NCBI RefSeq assembly: GCF_016808335.1
Contig: NC_053136.1
Span: 1,904,531 to 1,968,530 of the forward strand
DNA: 64,000 nucleotides
Source: Panicum virgatum
Taxonomy: Eukaryota; Streptophyta; Magnoliopsida; Poales; Poaceae
Direction: 5' to 3'
Position 1 is the first letter of the stretch; each line of letters opens with the position of its first letter. This document shows positions 34,501 through 46,158 of this stretch, in pieces. The position numbers were made by a program, and so were the translations under genes. Under the pieces are notes generated by a model that worked only from the letters and a program-made list of their open reading frames with translations, was not told where the DNA came from and did not search any database.

Positions 34501-37030
34501 TCACATGAAGTCGTCCTCATCCGGATCATCATAGCCACCACCCCGGCCAGGGATGAAGTCATCATCTCCTTTCTCGATGTGGAGCTGCTTCTTTTTGGCT
34601 CCTGCACGAAAGAATTTCGTTCAGTGTCAGCATCAGTGATAATGTATTTCAACCTAGGTACTGGATACTAGATCTGCCTTCAAAATAGAGAAGCACCTAG
34701 AGCCCAAGAATTGCTACCTTGTTTCTTTTTGCCTGCTGCAGCTTCCTTCTCAGCCTTGATCTTCTCATTAGCAATTGCTGTGACCGATGAAGATATATCT
34801 TTTGCATCCGCACCTTTCAACGGTGTCATGGAAAGTCTCATGACATTCTTAAGTAGACCCATGTAGTGAAAGCTTTTCTGAAAATACAAACATGAAATCA
34901 ACAAGGTCAGATCCTGCAGAAAAAGGGCAAGATACCAGAGACATAGCACTACCAATGTTAAACAGACCTCGTAGGGGCGTAGTTTATTTGCAATAAGCTC
35001 TGCATATTCCGCAAAGTCACTCTCAGACTTTGGGATAAATGTATCTAGTGACTTTTGGTCGCCACCCTTCTTTGCAAAAAGTTCCGTGGTTGACTTGAAA
35101 TCAGCTTCTTCCACAAGCCTGTAATAAGTAAACATTGTAACCATGAATAAACTTTATATACATGCCAGTTTGGATAAAAGCAATCACTAGTTGATGTGCA
35201 CAAAGTTTCGATATAATTTCCAACAAATTAACAGTTCGTAGAAATAACATATACCTTTGCTGGCGAATTTTCTCTGAAGTGGGACTAAGAGGAGGTTCAT
35301 CTGGTTCTTCAGCACTAGTAGATGCCTGCTGTTTTCCCTTTTTCGCAGGAGCCTTACTGCTAGGTTTCGCCGTGGGCTTTTCTACAGGTGGTGGCTTAGG
35401 TTTCTGCAATAGTCATTAAAACAAAAACACCAGTGTTGAATCAGTGACCGTTCAATATTAGCTTATTAAGTTGTAGGCATCCAGAAAACAAGTAAACAGC
35501 TGATAGATATCAGGGTCAACATGAAAATGCTGCTCTTGTATCTTAGCATATCAAAGCCAGCAATAATCACAATGGCTTACAATCACCAATTACATTTCCA
35601 TGAAGTGTATTTTAATGAGAAACAATATATTAAAGGAAAACTACATTAAATAATCCAAGCTCCTGAGCACTTGCTTGAGCTATTCAACGACTCATGGAAT
35701 CAGCAAGCAGGTGTACAAATAGAATTGTATTATAAAGAAGAAATCACCCCTATAATGTAAATATAAACCATATAGAACTGAGGCATATAGATCAAGTATC
35801 CACCAAATTATTTCCAAAAGCTAGGCAATGAAAAATAAACAATCAGAGTATTATTGATCAAGACAATCAGAACTGGGTAGTTGTGATTATAGCTGTCACA
35901 AGTCACAACTATATACAAATAATGTTATGTACAAATTCCTAAATCAAAGAACCAAAACAAAGGAATGTATGTGATGCTACCAAGTATGCTTCTAAGAAAC
36001 ATGGGTATAGATTTTCGAAGTACCTCCTCCTCCTCTTCTTCCCATGAATCTTTTACGTCCTCTTCTTCAACATCTTCATCAGCCCACTGATTTTTAAGTG
36101 GCTCTGCTTTAACAACAGGTGCGGCTGGATGAAAATCTTCAGCATCTGAAATGTGGAGTAGATTTATATATATTCATAAGACACTAACAATAAACAGGAA
36201 AGAGCCAGAATAAACTAACATCAGAACTAATACAATTCAATGGACTAACATAGATTGCCCAAAGGCACCAATGGGAAGTCTTCCTGTGCACTCACTTTTC
36301 TCTAACAGCAAACAGAAAGATTGGAATTTTCCAGAACAAAGACATCGAAAAATTAAGAGGACGCGAAAGGTGCCGAATACTACAGTTAGCAGGTGGTGAC
36401 CTCAATCTACCTACTATATTGCATTGCTGTCTGTTCCAAACCAAGTGAAGACAATTTGAAGTTGGTCCTCATGTTTAGGTGAAACCCAAACATCCATTAC
36501 TCCACATGCAGTGCCACATTCATCAGAAAATTTATAGGAGTAACCTTTTTAACTACCACGTTATTAAAACTAAACAGAGGGAGAAAATTAATTGGTAAAC
36601 GCCACACATTTGCTGAAAGATTTAACAGACCTGCATAGGAACAGCTCACAAATTAATCCTAAAAATCATAGGCCCAAAAACTAAACCCCAAAACCATTAG
36701 ACTTGGGGCCGGTTAAGGTGCTTTTGCTTAGCAACACCTAAATTTGACGAATACCGCGTGAACCAATCTCCTGCGCATTCATCCATAGCCCTCCGCTCGA
36801 AAATACTCTCGCCAAGAGGAGGCCGCGGCTTCGCGAGATTCGGAACCGGTAGTGCGAGGCCGGGGTCTCATCGCGAAACGCGCGCGCGCATCGGGAACAC
36901 GAACTGGTCGCGCCGGGCGGCGACCTCCGCGGCCGAGAAACCATCGGCGCAGATTTCCGACGCACGGAATCTACTAAGCCGTAGATCGGAAGCCGAGAGA
37001 GGTGGAGAGGAGCTCACCCCAGTCCTCCAT
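34501..37030 (-). CDS. eIF3j: Eukaryotic translation initiation factor 3 subunit J
   Basis: eIF3j is a loosely bound eIF3 subunit that contacts the 40S decoding centre and mRNA entry channel during initiation. Exons 37030-37018, 36145-36024, 35403-35255, 35118-34968, 34877-34718 and 34601-34501 join in frame to 231 aa. Typical features are the N-terminal MEDWDAEDFHP, an acidic stretch NQWADEDVEEEDVKDSWEEE, the helical core SDFAEYAELIANKLRPYEKS with FHYMGLLKNVMRLSM, a basic KKKQGAKKKQ run, and the Asp/Gly tail FIPGRGGGYDDPDEDDFM. The very short first coding exon (13 nt) is a common plant arrangement. No damage seen. Confidence 0.92.
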
Positions 37031-38272
37031 CGTGGCTCGACGGGTCCCGAGATCCGATCGCTTCGGCGGCGGCGGCGGCGGTGGAGACGACGACGGGGGC
37101 GCCGGTGGGCGGAGAGACGCGGAGGACGGCGGTTAGGGTTTGCGCTGCTGTGGCGGCGGCGGCGGAGGCGGCGCGGGAGGGGTAGAAGCTTCTCAAGGGC
37201 TGTGGAAGGAGGGGAACCGAAAGGAGTCGCTCTGCTCCGCTGGCTTGGCTGGCGCTTTGGTTTGTCTTGCTCGCTTCAGGCTTTGTCAGGGTCGCAGCCT
37301 GGTCCTGGTGGTGTGGTGGTGTTCTCTTCTGATCCTCCTCCCGTTGGACGGTCATGATCCTCTGCAGATATATAGTGCTACGTTTTTCTTTTCAAAAAAC
37401 TATGTAAAACTTGACCTGCGGCACGGGGTCCGTCGCCTTGTGAGTTTAGGCCGGGCTCCACAGTGCTTTGGACATGAGGCAGGCGAGGGGGTTTTTTTAA
37501 CCGGAGGCGAAAATTCGGGATCGAACCCACGACCTCCAGAGTGCCGCCAGACTGCCGGAATCAATTGGCCCGACATACTTTGGCCAAAAAAAAAACCAAG
37601 ACAAATCGGAAACGAGTCTTTTTTCTGCTAGTACTTTTTATTTACTACGGAATCGAAACGGAGCCGAATCGTTCGGCGTTTGTACACGTTCCGTTTTTAC
37701 ACTCCTCCGAATACAATTTGGGCAAAGACAGTTTCAATTTCAACTATCTATTTCCAATCCAAATATACTATCTGTGAAATAAAAGTAGTCTGATGTTTGA
37801 ACTAATCTGGGAAACCCTAAACCTTGATCAAATATGGGAAATGAAGAGCATACAACCCAGCAATGTTATGGATCGGAGCCACAGGCAAATGATCTGATGT
37901 GACCCGATGTGGTAAGCAGTGACCTTTGTCTGATGTGGTAAGCAGTGACACTTGTGCCTACCACTGGGATCTCATTTCATCTCATCTTGCACTGCCTTTT
38001 CCTTACAGGATCCAACCAAAAACACTTTCCCTAACACAACCTGATCTGAAAGTCTGCCATCCATTGCTTCAAAGGATCTATGCCAAACTAAAACTACCAA
38101 TCAATACAAACTAAATGAAGAGCATATGCCTTCACCATAATTTTTTTCCCCACCGGCGGAACTCATCACTGACCAACCTAGTCAAGCTCTCTAGGACTGG
38201 GAAGAAACTGTTGTATTTACAGTGCACAATTGAAAGGGAATTAAGCTACAGCTACTGCTACTGCACACCGTT
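37031..38272. other. Intergenic, eIF3j promoter side and ARC6 3' side
   Basis: 37031-37360 is GC-rich 5' UTR/promoter of eIF3j. The block near 37430-37590 has a tRNA-like B box on the minus strand and is listed separately. From 37600 to 38272 I see no gene; the right end is ARC6 3' UTR. Confidence 0.45.
37430..37590 (-). mobile_element. Possible tRNA-derived SINE
   Basis: Read on the minus strand, GGAGGTCGTGGGTTCGATCCC contains a good RNA polymerase III B box about 30 bp after a GTCTGGCGGCACTC stretch that could be a weak A box. It is followed by an A-rich run and a body like known grass SINE 3' parts (CCCCCTCGCCTGCCTCATG). A TSD was not identified, so the call is tentative. Confidence 0.35.
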
Positions 38273-41200
38273 CTATGACTTGAGGACTGCTCCTTCGGTT
38301 ATCCTCCATCCTCCTGATTTCTTGTAGGCCATTTCATAGCGCGTAGTGTACTTTGTGTCGTATGAATCATTGTTCTTAGGGTCTGCTACATCTGTAAGCT
38401 GGCCCACCTCCTCAATTGTCGCCTCCACTGTTGCACGCTGGCCGTCCACTGAGACAGTGACACTGTCAATTGTCACGTCAGACAGTGTGTACACCCAGAA
38501 CCAATCATGGCGCACAATCTCTGTAGCTCGATCAGTCCATACCTTCAGCATATTGCCGTCAAGAACCTGTAGGAGTTGGAAACATCAGTATCACCTTGAT
38601 ATTTGGGCAAGGGCAATCAAGCAATGCAAGGACAAGTAAAAAAAGGCATGCTTGAGCATTTGATGTTCAGGCTGTTGCACTTGTCTCAAATGATTAGGTT
38701 ACAGACAGTTCTCATTATGAGAAATTAAAATTCTAATTCTAATACTGTGATGAGAATTTTGATAGCCTCCTTACCGAAAGTAAAAGCCAGCAAACTACTT
38801 CTCTGTTAGTCACCTATTTTTCTAACGGCAGGACAGTATCCTAGAAGCACTCAGTATCTTCGAAAGAGTGAACCAGCACAAGTACATAATTCCTTGGTGC
38901 ATTTTACAGTCATCTTAAGCTGTCAACAGTATCTTAAAGGCAACAGCATGCCCGATAGGACTACACCCAAACTGTCTCTAGCAACATAAACAGTTGTGCA
39001 TGGGAGTAAGTGTTAGCGCGCCCACCTAGCCAACCCGACCATAAAACCCAGGTGTTATAGTGGGAGGGGTGGGGGCTTTTATCCATAGTCCATCATTCCC
39101 CCTACGGCGTGCGAGCCCGGCGTAGCCCGCAGCAGGTTCTAGTGCCCGGCGTAGCCCGCAGCAGGTCTCAGCACACGAGAGGCGCAGGGGAAATCGCGCA
39201 GCGGAAATGCGTGGCCGGGTGGGTTCGAACCCGGGACCTCGGCTCTGGTACCATGTTAGCGCGCCCCACCTAGCCAACCCGACCATAAAACCCAGGTGTT
39301 ATAGTGGGAGGGGTGGGGGCTTTTATCCATAGTCCATCAGTAAACACTAGACAGAGAAAAATCCTGAAAGGTCAAAATTTTGAGCCTCACCTCTTGCAAT
39401 ACTGCAGCAGAGTGTTCTGGACCCAAAGCCTTGGACTTGATACTCTGCCACTTGCGAACAATATCTTCAGCCAACTTTGCGTCCATTCTAGGAATTTCTA
39501 GTGGTTCTTCATCTGCTGCTGGGCCTTCAACAAACAATTATGGAAGGATTAGTTTTCGTGAAGAACATTACACAATTGATGAATAATAATATGGCTTTTA
39601 AGCATTTTATGTATACACTTGCACATTACATATAGGGCTAGGAAGTATTATGGTTCCAGAAACATTTATGTGGAATATTTGCTACATAGCTTTGCTGGAA
39701 ACGTCAATGAAAAATCCAATGACTTGAAGAAAGTAATGTTTTATTCGGGTCTGTCTTTTGGACTTCCTTTGCTTAGGTTCGGGCGCAGTAGTGGACAAAC
39801 AGAGGGAAAGAAAGTATGGCGGGGGACAAATTTCTTGTGAGCATTTTGAAGAAAGTAATGTTATTTGATCACAAGTTTACTCACCACCAACGGAGTCAAC
39901 AACTGCCACAGACCCATGCTCACTCCTAATAGCAGGAAGTGACTTCTTACGAGGCAAGCACTTCAGGCCTATTACTGCAAATAGTGCAAACAATGCACCA
40001 GCAGAGATAATCTTCAAAGCAGCATTTCTGGAATCATTGATGGCATCTCCAGTAACATTTTGTGGAGCAAGCATTTCAAGAGATTTCTCAAGATCATCGC
40101 TAGTATTTTCTTTGTCTGATCTGTCTAGCTGTTCTATCAATGGGAAAACCTTGCTGAATGCTTGAAGAGCACTTGATTTTACCGTACCAAGCACAGCTGT
40201 AGCTTGAGCACCAAGTTTTGCTATAGCTGCAGCTGCAGCCAAATGAGAAGCCCCACCACCTTCCATCCTTTCTAGGTAGCTTAAAACTTTTGGGTCATCA
40301 TAATAGTCTCCAAGTCTGAATTGCATCCCACGAGTATCTCTGCTCCTTGGGAAAACCTCAGAGACAAGCCAACTCTCCAAAAGCTTGCACAGCCCTGGAA
40401 GAAGATCATTCTCTTCATCGATGCTAGAGTTATTCACCACAAACTCAATAATTTTGGGGTCTCTATATGGCCATGACTCATTATCAATTCCAAGCCACAT
40501 TCTGCAATTGCTAATATCTCCCACCAATAACGAGCAGAGTGCCCGTTCCAACACGAGGTCCATCTCATTTTCATAAGGATATTGAGAAGCTATATTGAAC
40601 TTCTGAAGTTGTTCGAAAAGATCATCTGCTATCATGATGAATTGTGGCCTTTTACTTGCAATTGCTTGAGCAATATGTGCAAGTGCCACACTATAGATTT
40701 CAAACCATTCTGGTGGTATGCTATTTGGTGTTTTAGAGAAGAAATCCATCTGATATATATGACATAAAATGATTAAAGTCTTCTAAAAATTATGCTCAAG
40801 TACAACATACATACTACAACATGTTGCTGCTCATTAAACTTGGTAGACACAAACCTGCTCAGCTGATGTCATCCGCAAAAAGGCCTCATTCATGAAGGCC
40901 TCGCGAGAAAATCCTCCTCCAACAGTAGCAATACCGCCTCTGCCAACACTCCACAATATGTTTCTTGCACCTTGCAGACCTTCTTGGCGTTTACTTTTAT
41001 GTTTTTCATCGATAGGAAGAGCAAGTAGCTCCAGTACACAACAAGGTGTAATTTCCTCCAAAGTTTCATCAATCTGTGAAAGCAGATCGGGTGCAAGATT
41101 GCTTGCACCATCCTCCTAAAGTACAATGTTTCTATTAGCACTGCTTCTACAATATCTCTTTAACAAAGCAAGAACCGACAAGCTGATATTCATACACAGA

Positions 41201-44200
41201 TCTAGTACCAAATTAAAAATTTGATAGCTAAAAGGCAAATATGTCTTGAGGCTTATGATTAACTAGCAGCAGTCTTTTTAGGTTATAGCAGTTTCCAATA
41301 ACAGGATGGTAAATTTGAGAATGAGGGGAAAATGAAAAGATTGAATCGGTCGTTATCTCTAGACGGTCTTTCGGGTTTCATCTCTAGCCTACCCCAACTT
41401 GCTTGGGAAAAAAGGCTATGTTGTTGTTGTTGTTGTTGTTGTTGTTGTGGTCATTATCTCTAGACGGTGTTGGCTACTAGCTTAATGCCAGTTTGGATTT
41501 ACAGCATAACAGGATAACAGATACGTCATGATGTAGCTAGTAATGATTAAGACCAAATTGGATTGACTTCAAGCTTTTGAAACTGACATTGATGAAATTA
41601 CAACAATATAGATGCATCTGATGCTACATGTGGAGGGCTTGCAGAAAACAATTGGTAATCAGTATTAAGTATCAATAGCAAGCAAATTAAATAAATCTTG
41701 AACATTCTTGTCGGGTACCACGATTAGGGGCACCATAATCGGGGTACTAAGATCGCTTTAAAAACACAAACACCTGTTAAGGCAACTGGGCCCACTAAGG
41801 CCCGCGACCTGCTTCCCATTCGGAAGAAAGGAAGGGACTCAAAGAAGCCCAGCGTGCGGCCCATTCACATCCCCCTCGAACCCGCGGAACGATCTCCGCC
41901 TCGCTCGAGGGTCCCTCTCGGGCCCGCTAGACAATCTCCGCCTCACTCGAGGGTAGCGGATCTATCCTCGAGCGGGTGACTCATCTCCGCATCGCTCGAG
42001 GGTCCCCGTCGGGATCTCTCGACTGCACTCCGCATCTCCGCCTCGCTCGAGGGTAGCGAATCTACCCTCGAGCGGGTAGCTCATCTTCGCCTCGCTCGAG
42101 GCCACCCCTCGGCACAAGGGACAAACAACCTCGCCGCCCAACTGCTCGCCGTACGAAGGCATTAAAAGCCAGCCACTCCGCCACGGCTCAAAGGACGGGC
42201 GGCGTCAGGCCGCCACTCCCACAGTGGATGTGACCGGGGTCCCATCCGCTGACTCCGGTCACCATTCCGTCATCCCGGATGCTGTAGCAGTGCCTTGGGA
42301 CCTGCACGCGGAACAAGATGGGCTCGGCACTGTTCACATTGCTGTTCTGCCGACGCCGACCATCCGGACTCGCCTCCCACTGGGGAAGGGGTCCGGGATT
42401 TCCACGCGTCCCCCGGACCTTCTAGTGTGCACGCCCGCACTCCCACCAGGGGGCCCGGGGCCGTCACGCGCCATCACTACACACCACCACCATGCCGCCT
42501 GCGGGGACACTGCAGGACCGGCGCGATCTTCACAGGACCAAGGACAATATCCAGGACGACTGCGACGTGCGCCGCCTTCCCACAGTGTACTTTCTACAGT
42601 GTTCGACCACTGTACCCGCGATTCAGGGGAAAACGACGACTTCCGCGCCCCTACACTCGTGTGTGACGCCCCCTCCTTGTGACTATAAAAGGAGGGGGCA
42701 GACTCCCTTTAAGCCTCTCTGGGCTACTGGGCTGCTGGCTGGTTAGACTCTCTCTCTCTCTGGCTTTTCTTTTCCAAGAGGACGTTCAGAAACTACTGAG
42801 CATTCATCTCAACCGACTCCACCCCTAGCAGAGACTTGGGAGCTTCCCTCCCTCTCTCGCCTTTCTTGTATCCCCTACTACGAGCACTCCGGGTGCAAGA
42901 TAATACAGTGCCCTCGCACACCCACTTTGCTGGACGTACGGCCCCGCGGCCGGAACCAGGATAAACCGTGCGTTACTGTGATTGCCTCTTGCATCATCAT
43001 CTGGGACGAGGAAACACACAGCATTTACTAGTTGGGATCCAGGCCCCCAGGTCGGGACACCGACAATTCTGATCTACAACCTATGGTGTACACAGTGCTA
43101 GCGAACACATGTCACATTAAAATTAATAAACAAGTGTGTAGAGTCACCTTAAGATAGATTTGATATGCGACCTTAAAACAAATTAATTCACCTGCAGAAG
43201 CTTGAGCGCCCTCTCTAGCACCTCACAGCAGTGGATTACATCTGGAGGGCTTGCAGCCATCGCGTCCCTTGATAGGTCCACATAAGCCAGTGCCATTGCT
43301 AGCACCACGTCCTGCTTGAACCGCTTAGGTGGACGGTCCTGAAGCAACTGCTCTCCTGTTGCAAGAACTAGCTCTGCCTCCCCCGCCTCCTGAAGTACAC
43401 ACAGCACCCCTGGAACCTGCTTAGCAAGTCAACCAAAAGAGGCAGGAACCATCATATCCAGTGCCATTTGGAATTCAAGAACATCAGACTGCACTGTTTG
43501 TCTGTCTGCTAAGCTACAACCCCACCTTATCCCAGGCAACATCCATGGTGAGTGTCGTGTCACGGTCCTCAGAAAGTGCACGATCGTACTCAGTACGGGA
43601 GCTCTGGTTTGTGAGAGTATCATGGGCAAGCTGCAGCATTTGCCGACGCCCAACAAGAGCTTCTGTGCTGTAGCCATACTGTGGTGGCTTGGCTATCTGT
43701 GACTCAAAGGCCCTCCTAATGCCATCACCAAGAAAATGTGGCTCCGCTCCAAGAATCTGAGAAGAGCAACTCCAACAGATCATAACCCAAATCCAATGTG
43801 CAGGTTATTTTTGTTCATAGCGTTGGAACACAATTCTTTTTCTGAGTTAAGTAGGGTGCAATGTAAGTTGCAGGAATATGACAGATTTGAAACCCGAAGA
43901 GCTGACATTGCAAGTAGTCAACCAGACAGCAGAAAACAGTTAAGAAAGCAATTTTTCATGATATTGAAGTAGTCAATAGCCTAGTGATAAACATGAAAAT
44001 GCGGTAACAACATCGAGTGCTAAGTTGAAGCTTTCCTACAGCACGGTACTATCCCCGCTAACAAGTTTATCCCCTGTCTTCACATAAAATGGTAACCCCA
44101 AATCTGATCAGGGCCGATCAAACAGATAATTTTCCGAAAACCAAGTATGCGGTTCTTTTTTGTAGCAAGCATTGGAATGTACCATACAAGTCCACACAAT

Positions 44201-44755
44201 GTCACCTTTACAGAATCAAGTAGGTTTCAAATTAAGCTGCAAGATATGGTGGATTAAAAACTCGTCGAATTGGAATTGCTAATTGTTTAGCCGGTCATAC
44301 AAAAGCGGTAGTTAATAACCTAGTAACAATCCTTCGGTTGGAGAGATCGAGCCGAGTGCCCAACCGCAGCATTTCTACGGGGCAGTATTATCCCCTTCTA
44401 GAAGGCCCTTCTAGAAGGTTAATAATGATAGCCCCAAATCACCCGAGATGCTCACGAAGGAACTAACTGGATTACTGACCTTGTAGAAATCGACAGGGAG
44501 GGTCAAGGCGCGGTCGGCGGTGTCGGGGAAGACCGGGACGAACGGGGACGAGGAGGGGGAGGCCGCGGCCGGTGGGTCGGCGGCGGCGGTGGGGAGGAGG
44601 TGGAAGTCGGAGAAGAGGCGGTCCGCCCAGCGGCTGGCGGCGCGGCAGGCGACGTGGGGCGGCGGCGGCTTGGGGCGCCGGTGCGTGGCCGGCGGGAGGG
44701 AGAAGGCGAACGGCGCGGAGTTGGGCCGGGCCAGGAGGCTGTGGACGCCCTCCAT
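38273..44755 (-). CDS. ARC6: Plastid division protein ARC6
   Basis: ARC6 is an inner-envelope protein that tethers the FtsZ ring in the stroma and recruits PDV2 from the intermembrane space. Exons 44755-44480, 43756-43526, 43416-43192, 41115-40855, 40749-39885, 39524-39391 and 38566-38273 join in frame to 761 aa, close to the family length. Order: transit peptide; WADRLFSDF motif; J-like domain without HPD (LPVDFYKILGAEPHFLGDGI); a conserved middle region (DKVPGVLCVLQEAGEAELVL, ARNILWSVGRGG, EAFLRMTSAEQ, GDYYDDPKVLSYLERME); one membrane segment (ALKIISAGALFALFAVIGL, about residue 575-600); and the C-terminal ARC6-type domain (LKVWTDRATEIVRHDWFWVY to the end). It is ARC6 rather than the paralogue PARC6 by these motifs. 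Introns 3 and 6 hold retroelements; coding sequence is intact. Confidence 0.93.
39011..39339 (-). mobile_element. SMART-type miniature LTR retrotransposon in ARC6 intron 6
   Basis: Two near-identical direct repeats of 85 and 86 bp (39011-39095 and 39254-39339) have TG...CA ends on the minus strand (TGATGGACTATGG ... GCGCTAACA). Directly after the minus-strand 5' LTR is TGGTACCAGAGCC, a near-standard primer-binding site for initiator Met tRNA. A purine run GTAGGGGGAAT precedes the other LTR. Flanks GTAAG and GTAAA suggest a 5-bp TSD with one mismatch. LTR size and total length (329 bp) fit SMART, the smallest known plant LTR element class. It has no coding capacity. Confidence 0.85.
41368..41448 (+). 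mobile_element. 81-bp 3' stub of an RTE-type LINE in ARC6 intron 3
   Basis: Flanked by a 20-bp direct repeat with one mismatch, GGTCGTTATCTCTAGACGGT (41348-41367) and the same with A for G (41449-41468). The insert reads TTTCATCTCTAGCCTACCCC then CTTGCTTGGG and a (TTG)n tail. The same 3' wording terminates the larger LINE at 50965-52112, so both belong to one family. Extreme 5' truncation is typical of target-primed reverse transcription. Confidence 0.85.
41709..43065 (+). mobile_element. Solo LTR (probably Ty3/gypsy) in ARC6 intron 3
   Basis: Begins TGTCGGGTACCACGATTAGG and ends GTCGGGACACCGACA, with inverted TGTCGG...CCGACA tips. It is flanked by a perfect 5-bp TSD ATTCT (41704-41708 and 43066-43070). 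No internal domain or second LTR is present, so it arose by recombination between two LTRs. A TATA box in GACTATAAAAGGAGGGGG (about 42680) shows plus orientation. CTCGAGGGT-type units recur in 41870-42100. It is antisense to ARC6. Confidence 0.9.
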
Positions 44756-46158
44756 TGCCGGCTCCGGCGGGGGCGGCGAGCTCGTGAGCGAGGGTTTTTG
44801 AGGTTGCCCTCCTGTCCTGTCCTGTGGAAAGCTGTTCGTTTTCTTCTTGTTGAGTGGTTGGGTGATTAATTAGCAGTTTAGCACGCAGGAAATGCTAGTA
44901 TCATGTTCGTGTCATGTGTGAGTGTGACTGCTCAGGGGCTTTTTTTTCTTCACTTCTTTTTTCCCTTTTGGGTGGACTTTAGGAGGTTTTTAGCCAATTG
45001 TAATTACGTTTGCACACTGTAATTTGCTCGCCCTCTGTTTCACGGCGGAGTGAGAAGACGTGTTTTGCTAAGTTCGTTAGCGTGTTCTGAAAAGAGTGCC
45101 AAGTTGTTGTTGGAATCTTCTGAAAACGGTGCATGTAAAGAGCGTATGTATACAAATTATTTTAGTATTCCATACACATGTTGAAAAAATACTGAAAATT
45201 GCAAACTGCATGCACTAAGAGAAAGGCCAATGTGTTGCTGCATTCTGACTCTAAGGTCTGACAAAATATTAGCAAGCTATAATTATTTGTGTCGCCACAA
45301 TTGAATGACCAATAACGATGAGGACATCCCAACCGAGCATGATATTTCAAATGTTAAAAATTCACCATTCAACATCAAATATACAAATCAAGGGCCACTT
45401 ACAAGACGTCGTGCCAAGAAACTACAAGAGCAGGTGAATTCATTCCTAACCGATTGTGCTTTTATGACTTCTTAAGAATGTTATACTACCTAAATGTTCA
45501 ATATTGGTTGTGCTTAGGTGTACACATGAAGAAAGAGCACCACCTGCACGGGGTAGGCGGGTGATCAAGTTTTTGGGGAACACCCTTCAGGCGCGACTGC
45601 TCCTTCCGCTCTTCGCCGACAAACGTTATATTTTCTGTTTAAGCATTCGATTAGTACTATGCTATTTGTTGCTATTTGTTGTTCTGTTCAGTAGTACAGT
45701 AGAGAATGCTTATGTTTATGTTGAGATGCTCATGTTCATGTTAATATTTGTCACATTGTTTTTATGGATTAAAGCATATTGCAAAATGGCTAGATATTCA
45801 ATAAAAAAATAGTTACATCGTTGACTTTGCATCATCTCCTTCTTGGTCAGAAATGCACTGGGAAGATTCATTTGATATGCATTCAGATTTTTTTATTGGG
45901 CTTTCCTTATTGGGCCGGTCTCCAACTGCCGCGTCAGCCCGCCGTGGCTTTCGGCCCGCCCCAAACCCTCTCACGCGCATTGATTCAAGAACAAGTACGC
46001 GCAAGCCTGCCCCCACTGCCAACCCTAATCACAACTCCTCCCGGTCAATTCAAAAAAAAAAAACTCCTCCCGGTCCCCGCCGCCGACGCATCCCCTTCCG
46101 CCGATCTGAGACAAAACCCCGCCGGCGACGCATCCGCTTCCATCGATCTGAGGGAACC
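44756..46158. other. Intergenic between divergent ARC6 and the gene at 46159
   Basis: Promoter regions of both genes. It contains a short Ty3/gypsy remnant near 45350-45475 (plus strand, reading GPLTRRRAKKLQEQV, a phrase seen near gypsy polyprotein ends). Nothing else was recognised. Confidence 0.4.
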
